Part shown: in pieces, positions 1 through 12,250 of the stretch
Layout: the number at the start of each line of letters is the position of its first letter
How positions within the stretch are numbered: the first letter of the stretch is position 1
NCBI GenBank assembly: GCA_017311315.1
Contig: CM029617.1
Coordinates: 1,096,681 to 1,160,680, forward strand
Source of the DNA: Dendrocalamus latiflorus
Taxonomy: Eukaryota; Streptophyta; Magnoliopsida; Poales; Poaceae
Length of the DNA stretch: 64,000 nucleotides
Reading direction: 5' to 3'
Translations under genes and position numbers: made by a program
The notes under the pieces: generated by a model
Database searches by the model: none
What the model was told of the DNA's origin: nothing
The model's input: only the letters and a program-made list of their open reading frames with translations

Positions 1-870
1 CCGGCTTAATCACCTGCCTAATTCGTAATTTATAATTTTTTAAATTTGTAAATATAGCAAATAAGCTCAAAAAATTATGATATTTTTTGTGGAGCTTCCT
101 GAAGCATCGCTGTATATTGTGTAATTATTTTGCAATTTGTTGAGGCCATTTGCTACCTCTAAAAATTCTAGGAACGACGCAAAATTAACCAGGCGATTAA
201 GTCGTTATGCGCCGCTCTAAGAATTTTTTAGAAATAGCAAATGGTCATCAAAAAATATGAAATTTTTTGTGGAGCTTTTGTACATAGTGTGCTATGTTGC
301 ATAATTTTTACCTAATTTTTTGCACTACTTTGCTACCTCTAAAAATTATTTAAGCAACACACAATTAAATGGGTAATTAAGAACTAATGGTCGGGGCTAA
401 TGACCAACCGCCCAGCCACTGTGCGGCAAGCCTGGTGCCACCCAGTGGCCAGACGGGCAGACGGTAGGTCATTAGCCCAGCTGTTAGTGCTTAATCATCC
501 GATTTAATTATATGCCACTCAAATAATTTTTATAAGTAGTAAAATTGTGCAAAAAATTACGTAAAAATTACAGAACGTAGCACACTATATACAAAAGTTT
601 CACAAAAATGTCGTAATTTTTTTACAACTATTTGGTACCTCTAAAAATTCTTAGAGCGGCACATAACTGCTTAATCGCCTGATTAATTATGCGTCATTCC
701 AAGAATTTTTAAAGGTAGCAAATAGCCTCAAAAAATTGCAAAACAATTACATAACATACCACAATACCTCAGGGAGCTCCATAAAAATATTATAATTTTT
801 TGAGATCATTTGCTATATTTACAAATTTAAAAAAAATCATAAATTACGAATTAGGCAGGTAATTAAGTCG
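1..870. repeat. Long nested inverted repeat (foldback element)
   Basis: Two A/T-rich arms of about 390 bp (3-391 and 483-870) are imperfect reverse complements of each other. They flank a 90-bp GC-rich core, which itself has the 12-bp inverted pair GGGCTAATGACC/GGTCATTAGCCC at 394-405 and 467-478. Each arm is made of two diverged units of about 200 bp. Each unit is bounded by a CTTAATC..CTG motif and its complement, so smaller palindromes are nested in a larger one. No reading frame is present. It is probably a foldback transposon or MITE-like element. The left edge coincides with the window edge, so more of it may lie outside. No target-site duplication could be fixed. Confidence 0.75.
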
Positions 871-3425
871 ACTAATTAACTAACTTAATCATTTGCCGTC
901 CGGGGGGGCGGGCGGCAGACGCTTGCCATCTGCTTGTCAGACCCAGATTTTGCAATCTAGAATCTACTGTGTTTAACTGCACTATTCCCTGGATCAGTAG
1001 ATAGTGCACACAGATACAGTTCTGATTATCAAAGTACATATCATGCGGAAACGTAAATATAATAGCAAACTTACACATGGGCCGATGAGGCCGAAATCAT
1101 TAAATTGCAGTAGCGGAAGAACGAAGCACACAGGTGGGACCTTCAGGACATGCCCACAGGCAGCCAACTGGAGGTTCGCGACCTAGCCCTTGACATCTTC
1201 ATCTTCATCTTATCTGCCAGCTTGTCCACTCTTGTTGATCCAAAAGTATTATTGAAGCGTAGTGATCCGATTCCTGATTCTGAATTTTGCCGCAAAAGCG
1301 AGCGTGAGCACTCCGACCCCGTGCTCCGCGAGCCAATACACAGAATGCAAATAAATAGTATGCATAGCTTAACAAAGGAGAGGCTCGGGTTATTTTGTTT
1401 TGCAAGGAGTGCTTTTGAATACAATTAATTAAAAAGCCCTATGACTTAGCAATTTTGGAACAAATCATAACGTGCAAGGAAATGCAGTGTTAATATCGAT
1501 TCAGATTCCATCCACCGTTACATGGCATCTGCACCATATAGCAACTTCTTCAGTGTTATAGCCGCTTAACTTACCACTGGGACGACACCCAGGACAATTC
1601 CAAACCAGGGCAGTCCTTCGCCCTTCAAGTTTCCATTCACCCAAGTTCCAATATTTTGTAAACAGAACTATATCCAGTTAAGTTCTCATGTCCGCCCCTG
1701 ACCGTGGGCACGGCTATTCGAATAGTTTTGACTCTGCAGAGTTTGTACACTTTCACCACAAGAGACAATCAACTCGTTGCCCCACACGATTCCTTAGTCA
1801 TGTGGTTGAGCAGACCATCACAGTAACTTTTCAAAGTACCTCGCCCATTCCATCATTTCACCCTATGGGTCGCTCCCACTTACGGTGGGTCCCATACGTT
1901 GTGCGGGATGTCCTCCTTCTGAACGTCTAGCAGCTGGCTCCCCACCCCTGCTAGCCCGCCACAGCAGAACTTCACCCTACCCGGGTGTCCCATTCAAGCC
2001 GTCACACGGACTGCCGCTTGCACCATCCCACACCTCCTCCTGGAAGGATGACTTTCAGGGTCTGGTAAATCTACTAAGCCAAGTTGTAATTTACAGACTT
2101 GTGGTTGTACTGTTTTACACGGGTTGACATGACAAGATTCAGTCCTTAGTGGTATCTGGGCGGTCTACCACTAACCCACTTTGTGCTTCCACTGCACCAC
2201 ACATTCACACCCTCGAACCAGTCCGCCCAGATAATTAAGCAAGTTGGAGATTTTGGGAGCATAAAATATCCATAACCAAATATACCAGTCATTTCCACCA
2301 TGACTGCCCAAACCAGTTTCTCATGAATAAAAGAGATGCTTGGGACAATTTCTTGCCCCGAGTTCCTAATCAATGCTAAGCATGGCATACGGTTACGGAC
2401 TTATTTTCGAAATGTTACTATTATATTTTTGCTAGGGCGACAAGGTTCACACATTCAAATACTCAAAGGAGGGGGTAATATTATTCAAGGTAAACAATGG
2501 CATATGACTAGAATATCAAATTTAGCATGCATTTGCATAAAAATAACAGCAATGCAATTTGTTAATTTAAAACAAAGTAATTTGCAGAAATGTAGGTTCA
2601 ACATGATCAAAGTATTGACTCGCCTTGGGCACAGTGGTCGGGATCCGGATTCTCTGGTGCTTCTAGGGCTTAACCTTCGATTCGCTCTTGATCACGCCTG
2701 ATCCGTGGAATCTTCGAACTTCAGTTTCTAATTACGCGACAAACGACTGAATCCAAAAAGAAAGCAAATAACTCAAAAGATCCAAATAACTCCAAGTAAA
2801 TTCAACTTTTGTATTATTATGAGTTATTGGGTGATTTGGGTAATTTGAGGCAAGGCTGGTGGCAGAGAATGATGTCTTGACCTTTTATTAATAGCTTCTT
2901 TCATTATTTTTATATTTATTAAGGAAGTTTCATGAGTTAGGATGGACCTATGGACTTGGTGCAAGAGTTTAGTGTCCAAATTTTATCTTTTGGGTACGCA
3001 TTCCTTGCAACTCAGGTTATGGTAAAGGTAAACTGGACTGATGGATGAGATTTGTACTTATTCTATAAATCTTCAATAATCCCATTACCATGTTTTATGT
3101 ATCTTCGTTTATCGTTAGTTTAAGTTTAATTCTAATTAGGATCCATTGGTACGAATCCCAGCTTGCTTTATATACCATTGCACTTAATGCTTATTATGTA
3201 CCATGTACCAAAGCTAGTGTCAAGACCTAATTAATTGCACTATTATTAGCTTGCTCCTACTTTAGCTGCTATTTAAGATTTTATGGTTGGCAGTATGCTA
3301 ATGATAGGGTTTATATTTTCAATAGGGTCTAAGGTGTATAAAAATTGCACTAGTATGATTGTTAATGGGTCGCATACATGCTATCCACATTTCTCTAACT
3401 GCTTACTTCCATATACTTATAGATG

Positions 3426-3427
<2 letters not shown>
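871..3427. other. Intergenic, probably old retrotransposon non-coding sequence
   Basis: No open frame of credible coding character was found on either strand. The GC-rich stretch at 895-960 resembles the stretch after the A/T-rich block at 24.44-24.65 kb: both contain a CTTAATCA..TG.CGTCC start and a CTTGCCATCTGC box. The text at 1.0-2.7 kb has mixed composition and short, shuffled frames, as in the non-coding interior of grass LTR retrotransposons. That is an impression from style, with no diagnostic domain seen. Confidence 0.35.

Positions 3428-3466
<39 letters not shown>
3428..3466. repeat. (TA)n microsatellite
   Basis: An uninterrupted run of about 19 TA dinucleotides in A/T-rich intergenic DNA. 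Confidence 0.95.
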
Positions 3467-3468
<2 letters not shown>

Positions 3469-3899
3469 GCTTAGTAAGGCTCTACATTTTAGTTGTTACT
3501 AGTTTTTAATATAAACGTATCTGTCTAACAAGGCTTGCTGTACAAAGTTGTATTTCAATATTTACTAACTAGCAAAACCTACAGCTAAAATTTTATGTAA
3601 TGGAGGCATGTCAAATACGTGCATAGATTTTAATTATAATTATTGGTAGTCTTTAAATTTGAACATTTAACCAAAATAGATTTCTTTTATTACTTCCCTT
3701 AATTTGCATTTTAGCCTTTTAATTCAATTATGCAAACCACAGTAAATATCACTAAAATTCTAATGAGCTCTAAAATTCATGATTTCAGTTCCATTGGACA
3801 GATCTTGATTTTAGATGAATTTAGAAATTTGTCTCATCCAATTTGGAGTTAAAATGAAAAAGTTATGATTATTTGAAGTTCTCAGGTTTAATTAATTCC

Positions 3900-5650
3900 A
3901 GAAAATATAAAATATCTGACAGTGGGTCCCATATGTCATTTTCTTTAATTCTTTTCTTGCTGTGCCGCTGACAAGTGGGGTCCAGTTACTATTCGGTGGG
4001 GTCCGCCTGTCAGTAGGGTCCTGTGCAGATGTATCACTGACCGGTGGGGCCCAGCGGTCAGTGGGCCGCTCCGACTGCATAGGCCGACAGGTGGGGCCCA
4101 CCTGTCAGCAGGGGAAAAGAAGAGAAATGCTCGACCGCTACGCGCGGAGACGTGCTCGAACGCGCGCCGCGGGAGCAGGGGAGGGAAGAACGAGCGGCGG
4201 TAACCAAGTGAGCGGGGGAGGCTTTGCCTACCCAGTAAGGGTAGCTTACCCTTTTGAGGTAGCTCGCGGAGGCAGCCGGCAGAGGAGGTCGGGGGCGACG
4301 GTGGCCGGCGGCGAGGACTGCGGGGAAGGGTCCGGGGTTGCGTGGAATGTAACCTCCGCGTGATGGCGATGCTTCTGGTGTAGACGGTCGAGGTGGAGGA
4401 GCACGGTGGCGGGCCGGCGGCGTGCGACGGCGGAGTCCCAGGCGGGAGCTCCGGCGACGGCGGGCTACGGGCTTCGGGAGGTGCGGGGGAAAGCGGGGAC
4501 AGCTTCGCCTTGTTCCCGTGAAGCTCCAGGAGCTTGGGTTGGCTTCGGGGACGGCTGGAATCGGCGGGGAGAGCGGCGCCGGAGTTGGGGAAGAAGGAAT
4601 GGCCGGCGGGGAATTAAGGGGCTCTCGGCTCAATTTCTCGCAGAGGGGGAAAGAGGGGAGTAGAGCGGCGCGTTTGCGACTTCCGGGATGGGCTTTTATA
4701 GCCGGAAGGGGGAGGCACGTGGCGGGGCAGCGCCGGCCTCTGCCCTGCTCACTCCGGCGGGGGAGATGAACCAAATCCCGCCGGGATTTTGTAGGGGAGA
4801 GGTGAGTCCCCCCTCCTATAGCTGGTTTTTAAATTGCCCGCGAGGTGAGAGAGGGAGCGCAGAGGATTTGCTGCGGCGGAGGAGCAACGCGAGCGAGAGG
4901 GGCAGCGCTGGCGCGTGGAGAAGAAGAGGAGGAAGGAGAAGAAGACGCGGGCGGGGCCACCAGCCAGAGAAAGGGGCGCGGGGGCGAGGCGGGCCACCGG
5001 TCGGGGAAAGAGCGACTGGCGCGTGGGGGCGGGTGGCAGCGAGACGCGAGGCGAGGGGGAAGCGGGTCCACCGGCCAACGGAAGCGGGCGCGAGGGAGCG
5101 CGGGCTGCGGGCGCGTGCGCTGGCGCGCTGGGCCGCGCGTGCGGAGAGAGAGAGGTTGGGCCGGGGTGACGGCCGGCCCGGCTTTCCTTTTTCTTTTTCT
5201 TTTCTCAATTCTTTTATTTCAATTTTTTGCATTTTTATTTACATATATCCATATATACTTATACATATAATTTTATTTGCTCTCTTAATTTCTGTAGAGA
5301 CCACTTTCTTGTTATGCATATTTGTATGCCAAAATATACATATACACATATATTTATATTTGTTAATATTTTTATTTTGTATACTCCTTTACTATTTATT
5401 CCATTATTTTTAGAGGTGAGATTTCATGGCTAAACTAAATATTCTCCCTTACCTTTATGAATCATCTTTTCAGATTCTTTATTTGATGCTCATGTTTTAT
5501 TATTTTATGTGTGGATTTCTTACCTATTTTTACTTTTGAAATTCCTTTAAATCTACAAAAAAGCCAATAAACTCCAAATCCAAATGTAAAGAAAATAAAA
5601 TAATCCAAAATCTCCACAATTTATTATTTATATATTTCAGGATGTTACAT
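3900..5650. mobile_element. LTR-like segment ending GGATGTTACA
   Basis: The segment starts with several GTGGGTCCC / GGTGGGGCCCACCTGTCAG-type phrases. It passes through a GC-rich, purine-skewed stretch (4.1-5.2 kb) whose long frames are Arg/Pro/Gly-rich and look like composition artefacts. It ends in an A/T-rich tail closing with TTTCAGGATGTTACA at about 5635-5649. The same closing phrase occurs at about 52.48 kb. The TG..CA-type terminus is typical of grass Ty3/gypsy LTRs, but I could not find the opposite TGTAACATCC end, so this is a truncated or solo LTR at best. Confidence 0.35.
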
Positions 5651-7985
5651 TACTCAAGGGGCGGCAGGTGCCACGCGTCATCTGCTCGGCGCTGCTGTCC
5701 GTCTATCGGTCGGTATAAACGATATTTTGTCAATACGGTACGTATATAGCTATTTTTATAAACATGGTATGAAAACGTGTCAAAAAATACCTTTGATTCC
5801 TGCCTTGCGTGTAGTTCGTCTTGCTCCTCGCAACAACAACAGTATGTTTCCGTCCAACTAGTATCTCGTACACGTTCAACAACATACGCGACGCGACATA
5901 GATGCATGACGACGATGCACACGTGCATGAGGACGATACACACGTACTCCATAATTATGTGTTTGTCCTAATTAATTAGTGGGCAAATTAATCTGACATA
6001 TCTCTACTTTTGTGTACGGATGCTATATATGCAGAGATGCGCAGTGCACCTTTTTCTTAAGTTCACTAAACTTTTCGTAGAAAATTAAGGTATATAGTAA
6101 GCTAGCTCTGCACGATCCAGAACTGTATATGCAATAGTAACTATGTAGCGTTTCGGTCTAGTTATTCTTCTACTGTAAGATAATCTATCTATATATATAT
6201 ATCCTAATTAAGATAATTTTCAAGCTTACATATACCTATATATGTAGCATTTCACTGTGAGTTTACCCTAACAAATAACCATCGGTAACAATTATCCTTG
6301 CCGCTAGGAGCAGATCTACCTAATGGACTTCATCAAGCTTTAGCCCACCCTTCGACCCGCTCCCAAACACCCCACCCCACCCTCAGCAAGATGGGTCGAC
6401 CGGTCACCCTAAGTAGCAGCAAATCCACTCACACACACCTCACTCTAGATACCAGATACAAGGAAGGATCAAGAGATTGAGCAAGACTGCGAGAGCTAGA
6501 GCACCGAGCAGAACACACGCCTAAGTGGTTGAATCCTGAAGAGCTACAGCTGGTGGTGCGACGAAGAAGAAGTCGACGGTCGGCAAGCGATAGCTCGAGG
6601 AAGTGAAAGCCGGCAGGGCAACAGGTGGTAGCCCGAGTCAAATCTGATACGGTCTTGACAAATACAATACTATTTGGTGTTACTATATATATACACCTAA
6701 ATAGTACTGTATCTGTCAAGACCTCATCAGTTTTTAGTTTTGGCTCCGCGTCAATCACCGCCGACAGATAGCCACCAGGAACAAGTATTTAATTAACATC
6801 ACATCGAAATCGATCATTACTGTACTAATTTAGTTGAAACACATCGTGTGCTGTCATTGTCGAGATGGGCAGGCTGCCAAAATCAAGTGGAGTGCTCATG
6901 GCAGTATCAAGTAGACGTAAGGTTCAGTTTTCAAAAGTCGATTTTTTTACTGTAAATAGTTTTTTAAAATATCTATTTTAAATAGAGTATCTTTTAAATG
7001 AGTTCAATTAGTTGATTATAGTATATACTACAATAACTTTATTTATATTAACAAAATCGTTCGTAAACATTTCTTAACAAGTATTTCTATAAACTATTAC
7101 TATTTATAAGCTAAAAGCAAATATCAATATAAACAGTCGTAAGTTTTCAAGCACAACTAGCTAGCAATGCAATTAATTCAATAACCGTACGTGACGCACA
7201 CATGTTCGATGGGTCGATCCATGCTTAAATCGCATCCAGATAAACTGAAACTGCTTTCAGGCACTATCGATCCATCTTTTTCGACCGGTTACATGATAGA
7301 TATCCAATTTTGAAATTAGTATAAAAATAACACGTAGGAGCTGTTTGGAATGTGCGAATATATTTTGTAGGATGTTTGACCCCAGAAATCGTTTACGGTT
7401 TTTTTGGTCCCGGTATAAAGTATGGATGTGCCAGCGTACTAAAGTACACAAAATGAATAAATACAAGAAATATAAGGAAAACATATATTTTATTCATTCA
7501 TTTGAGAATAACAAATTTACAAGTTCTCTTTATGTGTATGCGCTCTATAGCCTGCTTTGCATAGCAGATCTAACATAAACGATGTGATCTCCTGGTTCCT
7601 GGGGCCTCGGATGGCTCCTGATTAATTATATTTGTGGGGCAAACCCCCAGAATACCTCTGATCAATCTGCGCATTGGTCGTCGTCTTCGGTCTTCGCTAC
7701 ACATTCTCCATGCATATGATTAATGATTAATGTAAATGTGGGTGTTGGCATTATCCATAGCCTCGTTGGTCTATAGGCCCATTGACAGTGTGGCCTTTAC
7801 ACTAGCCGCACCTACCCGTATCGTTCGACTTCATCGGTATCGAGCAACATAAGAGAATAGGGTGATCAAAAAATATGCATAGTTCACACCAAGCTTGACT
7901 GATCTGACGACACAGTGGCAGAATCGGGGTAGTAGACATTATCCAGGCAGTGGGTTTAACAGAGCAACACACTAGGCTCAGGCAT
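5650..7985. other. Intergenic, no gene seen
   Basis: Mixed A/T-rich DNA with short TA repeats (about 6190-6205). It includes one strong hairpin (listed separately) and MITE-like stretches around 6.9-7.15 kb and 7.33-7.5 kb. No frame has recognisable protein similarity. Confidence 0.4.
6651..6723. repeat. Near-perfect 30-bp hairpin
   Basis: 6651-6680 and 6693-6723 are reverse complements with two mismatches and one single-base bulge, separated by a 12-base TA-rich loop. Outer stem ends are GGTCTTGACA and TGTCAAGACC. It could be a tiny MITE, a small-RNA precursor or the remains of a terminator-like palindrome. Nothing around it identifies a transcript. Confidence 0.7.
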
Positions 7986-8815
7986 CAATGTGGTCAAAAG
8001 TGACCGCTGGGAACGACACCATGGAAGCTGGCAGCCATTGGGAGTAGTCGATAGTCAAAAGCCAGAAACCATCGGCCTTCGGGAGTGGTCGGTGGTTGAG
8101 AACCATCGCTAGTCAGTTATGGTTGAAATCCATCGAAACCCGTCCGTGGTCGAAAGCCATCGTGATCGTGGTCTGTGGTTGAAAGTCGATGCGGCCGAAA
8201 TCCATCGGAAAGTGGTCCGCGGTCGAAGGCCAACGTGGTCGAAGTCCATCGGAAGTCGTCTGGGTCGAAATCCATCATGGTCGAAATCCATCGGAAGTGG
8301 TCCATAGTCGAAAGCTAACATGGTCAAAATCCATCGGAAGTAGTTCGTAGTCAAAATCCATCAAAAGTGGTCTGTGGTCGAAATCAATCGGAAGTGGTCC
8401 GTGATCAAGAGCAAACATGGTCAAAATCCATCGAAAATGGTTCGTGGTTGAAATCCATCAGAAGTCATCCGTGGTCAAAAGCCAACATGGTTGAAATCCA
8501 TCAGAAGTGGTCCGTGGTCGAAAGCTGACATGGTTGAAATCTATCAGAAGTAGTATGTGATCGAAATCTATCGTGATCGAAATCCATCAAAAGTGGGGAG
8601 CTATCGACCAATTGGTTGTTATTGTAAGTCAGAAGCTATCGTCCATTCCTCATGGTTGTAGGTCAAAAGTCATCGACCATTGCTCATAGCTGATAGTCGA
8701 AAGCTGGTAGTTGAAAGCCATCGACCATCGGTCGTAAGTCGGTAGTCGGAAGCCATTGACCCTCGGTCGTAAGTCAATAGTCGGAAGCCATCGACCATCA
8801 GTCGTGGTCAGTAAC
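7985..8815. repeat. Degenerate tandem array, TCGAAATCCATCGGAAGTGG type
   Basis: Variants of a unit containing GTCGAAA.CCATCGGAAGTGGTC recur back to back, with an alternating spacer GCCAACATGG. Towards 8.6-8.8 kb the unit drifts to GTCGGAAGCCATCGACCATC. Many copies differ by one or two bases and the repeat contains no fixed reading frame. Such arrays are common in the non-coding interior of large grass LTR retrotransposons, but no retroelement domain was found next to it. Confidence 0.75.
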
Positions 8816-8899
8816 AGTACCGTTTACTGTAGAATGCTGGTTGCTGTAGCACGTCTCACCCGAGTACCACGGGCGATCGTAGGGCTTACGGGTACTTTG

Positions 8900-9860
8900 G
8901 GAAGTTGAAGATGTATGAGTTCAATGAGCAGTCGGAGGCGCTCAAGTATGACTAGTGACCAGAGTTGTCCAAAAATGGAAGGGGGTCGGAGGCATCCATC
9001 ATCGAGAAGTGGTTGGTGGCACTCGACATCGACAAGCGGTTGGAGGTGTCTGTCTTCGAGAAGCGGCTGGAGACACTCGGCATTGAGAAGCGGTCAGAGA
9101 TGTTCTAGAAGCGGTCGGTGACACTCAACTTCAAGAAGTGGTCAGAGGTGTCCATTTTCGAGAAGCGGTCGGAGATACTCGACTGTGACAAGCGGTCGAA
9201 GATGGCCATCTTCCAGAAGCAGTCGGAGATACTCGACTTCGATAAGCAGTCGGAGGCGTCCGTCTTCGAGAAGCGGTCGGTGACACTCAACTTTGAGAAG
9301 TGGTCAAAGGTGTCTATCTTCGAGAAGCGGTCAGAGACACTTCACTTCGACAAGCGGTTGGAGGTGTCCGTCTCCGAGAAGCGGTCGGAGGCACTAGGCT
9401 TCAGCAAGTGGTCGGAGGTGTCCGTCTCCGAGAAGCATTCGAGGCACTTGGCTTCAGCAAGTGGTAAGAGGTGTCCGTCTCTGAGAAGCATTCGAGGCAC
9501 TTGGCTTCAGCAAGTGGTCAGAGGTGTCTGTCTCCGAGAAGTGGTCGAGGGCACTTGGCTTTGGCAAGCGGTCGGCGGTGTCCATCTTCGACGAGTGGTT
9601 GGAGACGTCCATCTTCGCGGTTGATCGTGGACGTCCAACCACCGAAGGTCGGTGACGTCCGGATACAGCGGGCAGTTGGTGGCATCCAAGCATCACCAGT
9701 GGTCATAGACGTCCAAGCATAAAGAGTGGTCAGTGACATCCGGGTATGGCAAGCGGTCGGTGACATCCAAGCATCACCAGTGGTTGTAGATGTCCAAGCA
9801 CCACGAGTGGTCGGCGACGTCTGATAAGGCAGTGGTTGGTGGTGCCCGAGTATTGAGAGT
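8900..9860. repeat. 30-bp tandem array, GAAGCGGTCGGAG type
   Basis: A unit near GAAGCGGTCGGAGGTGTCC plus about ten bases recurs about thirty times, with alternate units forming a 60-bp higher-order period. Because 30 is a multiple of three, the plus strand stays open over 9118-9624 and would read as a 10-residue peptide repeat (EKRSE-like with alternating DFDK/SIF blocks). Frame changes between sub-blocks and the lack of flanking domains suggest this openness is a by-product of the period. The 3' third (9630-9860) drifts to a GTGACATCCAAGCATCACCA version. Confidence 0.8.
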
Positions 9861-11340
9861 AGTCAAAAGCGATCGAGTATAGGAGGCGATTGAAAGGACT
9901 TACAAGTAACACCACCTGCCTCACCTTGTGAAGCTATCATCAGATCAGAGGCACGAATGTGACAAACCTAGTACGTGACGGATCGCCGCAACCGCGTAGC
10001 TTGGCCGAGACGTGCGAGCCACATGTATGGGTGGGGGAACTTCGTGCTTTAAACCCACGAGATTGAAGAGTGGTCAGCAATCTTGACGGGCCCTTCGTTG
10101 TGACCATAGGCTTCTTAAAGGCGAACTCTAACGAAGGTATTACCAGCCATGACCATGGCATTTGGCAATCTTCCCCACAGGCTACCGTCCATCGACATGC
10201 AAGATGGCTAAATAGTAGAGAAAGAAAAAGGGGGAAGTTCTTTACCATCCAAAGCATAGCACGCTACGGCCTCGGCTTGTGTAGATTGCTTCCTTGGGTT
10301 CTTCCGCCTTCTCCTCCTTCTGTCTGAGTTTGTCAGAGTCTTGACTGTCTGCGTGCGTTGGCGTGTGCACCTTCTTATTTCTCTGTCCATCTATGCATGT
10401 CGTTTTCCTCTGTCTCGGCCCTGTCCTCCTGTCTACGGGGCCTCTCCTTTTATAGGCAAGAGCAAGGGCCACGGGCAACGTACGCAGCCTTCGCGCGGTG
10501 TGAATCAACTTCTGATTCTGGGATTGAGATCCTAATCTGATTACCGATTCTTTCCTTCTAGACTTGTGCTTTCCATATCAGAAAAGATCTATCAAGAAAT
10601 ATTTCCATAATGGAGATACTGTGCAATCGTCTTCCCATCACAAATATGGTTCACTCAGATCCAATCTTTCCTTTCCTTCTTAGTGCATAAGTTACCATAG
10701 GTTGGCTACACATGGCGATATACACGTATCAACCGTTGGAATTAATCTTCTCATTGGTAGTACCCACATGTATGGTCGTGCAATGAGTACTCAATGTATC
10801 CAAGTGGTGTGCAGGGCTCAGAGTGGGCGAGTAGTTAGAGACCATGAAGACTTAGTCGCAACCGTGGGTCAAGGAGCGTAGCGAATTGGTCGTAGCACTG
10901 TGATCAAATAGACATGATCATAGCGGTGTGACCGACACAGCGTGGTTGGAGCAACACAGTCGGAACCTCGTGGTCGTGGTCGAAACAAATGTGGTCGAGG
11001 ACCCATGATCTCAGGGGCAATCTTGATGCGTACGCTTGGCGATCGGTCGGCGGCGTGCGACCATACAAGGTGCGACGCGTTGACCACTTTGTGATTTTTG
11101 TTTCATGTGCCGTTTCATGACTTGATTATGCCAAAGTTTTTTTACCAAACATATATCTCCTTATTTGCTTTAACTTAACATATTTACACAAAAACTCATC
11201 AAACACAGGATTTTCACAGGAAAGTGTGGCCCAATTCATACAGGATTCTGGAAAAATTATCGTATTCCAAATGAGGCCTATACGATGAGACATCAATTAA
11301 ACCAAAAGACAATTAATTAGGGTTTGAAATAAGTGACTAG
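9861..11340. other. Intergenic, related to the tandem-array element
   Basis: No supported gene. The stretch at 10.8-11.05 kb repeats GTGGTCG-type words like those of the arrays (GTGGTCGTGGTCGAAAC), so 7.98-11.08 kb may be one retroelement-derived block. Confidence 0.35.
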
Positions 11341-12250
11341 CAGCTAGAAGATGAGATATTTTCATCTTGTTCCAAACAGCTTTTAGTTTTTGACTTTTAA
11401 CTTCTAAAAACCTAAAACTATTTGACACACGTTGGCTTTTTAACGTGGTTTTTTTCTTCTTCTTCTTTTTACTTTGTATTGTCTATGGAGATATAGCTGT
11501 GCTTTTTTTCCTCGTTTTCCTTTAAGTGAATGCCTCAGAAAAACTAACAGCCATTATAGTGTTATTTTAGAAAAACAAATACAAAAATCATAAAAAAAAG
11601 CGAATTGAAAAGGCCATAGTACATTAGAGCAACTCCAGCAGTAGCCCTCAAAACAGGGCCCCTACTTTTTATTTGAGGGTTCTCCTTACTTTTGAGGGCT
11701 CTGTTTTTTGGGCTACATTCCAACAGGAGCTCTCAAAACAGGACCCTCAAATTCATTCTTAGAGGGGATGACACATAGGACCCACCCTCATCCTCATCCT
11801 ACTTTTGAGGGCCGAGGGGCAAAAAACTCACTCCAGCAGGGCCCCTACTTGAGCCCTCAAAAGTAGGGGCTCCCTCCAGACCCCCTAGGAATGAGGACTC
11901 GAGGGGGAGATTTGAGGGCCCCCTACTTTTGAGGGCTCAAGTAGGGGCCCTGCTGGAGTGAGTTTTTTGCCCCTCGGCCCTCAAAAGTAGGATGAGGGCT
12001 CAAGTAGGGGCCCTGTTGGAGTTGCTCTTAGAGCTTCTGCTTTTGGCTTTTTATTTTCGTTTTTCTAGCGATATGGCTTCTTTTGGGCTTTTTTTTTGTC
12101 TTTTTTCTCTTTGTTTCTTTTTGTTGTCCTTGGTGATATAACTTCCCCCCCCCCATTTTCCCGTTATTTTAAATTTAATTACGTGAAAAAACTACCAGCA
12201 ACTATAGTACAATTTCAGTAGTTATAGTGTAAAATAAGTCATAAGTCAGT
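11341..12250. other. A/T-rich non-coding DNA hosting a MITE
   Basis: Two similar A/T-rich stretches (11.36-11.62 and 12.03-12.24 kb) carry phrases such as AGTTTTTGACTTTTAA and a GATATA.CT box. The first also has CAGAAAAACTA. A third relative lies at 61.04-61.2 kb. This is a small non-autonomous DNA element family split or duplicated around the Tourist-type insertion. No coding content. Confidence 0.4.
11627..12027. mobile_element. Tourist/PIF-Harbinger-type MITE
   Basis: Terminal inverted repeats GAGCAACTCCAGCAG and its complement, flanked on both sides by the 3-bp target duplication TTA (11624-11626 and 12028-12030), the hallmark of PIF/Harbinger insertions. Inside is a perfect 72-bp inverted repeat (11798-11869 and 11920-11991) around a 50-base loop, giving a long hairpin. 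No coding capacity, so it must have been moved by a transposase encoded elsewhere. Confidence 0.9.

Noticed and set aside
4058..4774. Minus-strand Pro/Arg/Ser-rich frame of 238 codons
   Set aside because: Lies in a GC-rich LTR-like stretch with long open frames on both strands; no domain, no splice or start context.
9118..9624. 168-codon repeat protein
   Set aside because: Openness is explained by a 30-bp tandem period; neighbouring units are in other frames and no promoter or domain is visible.
7985..9860. CRISPR-like array
   Set aside because: Units are head-to-tail without unique spacers and the genome is plant nuclear.
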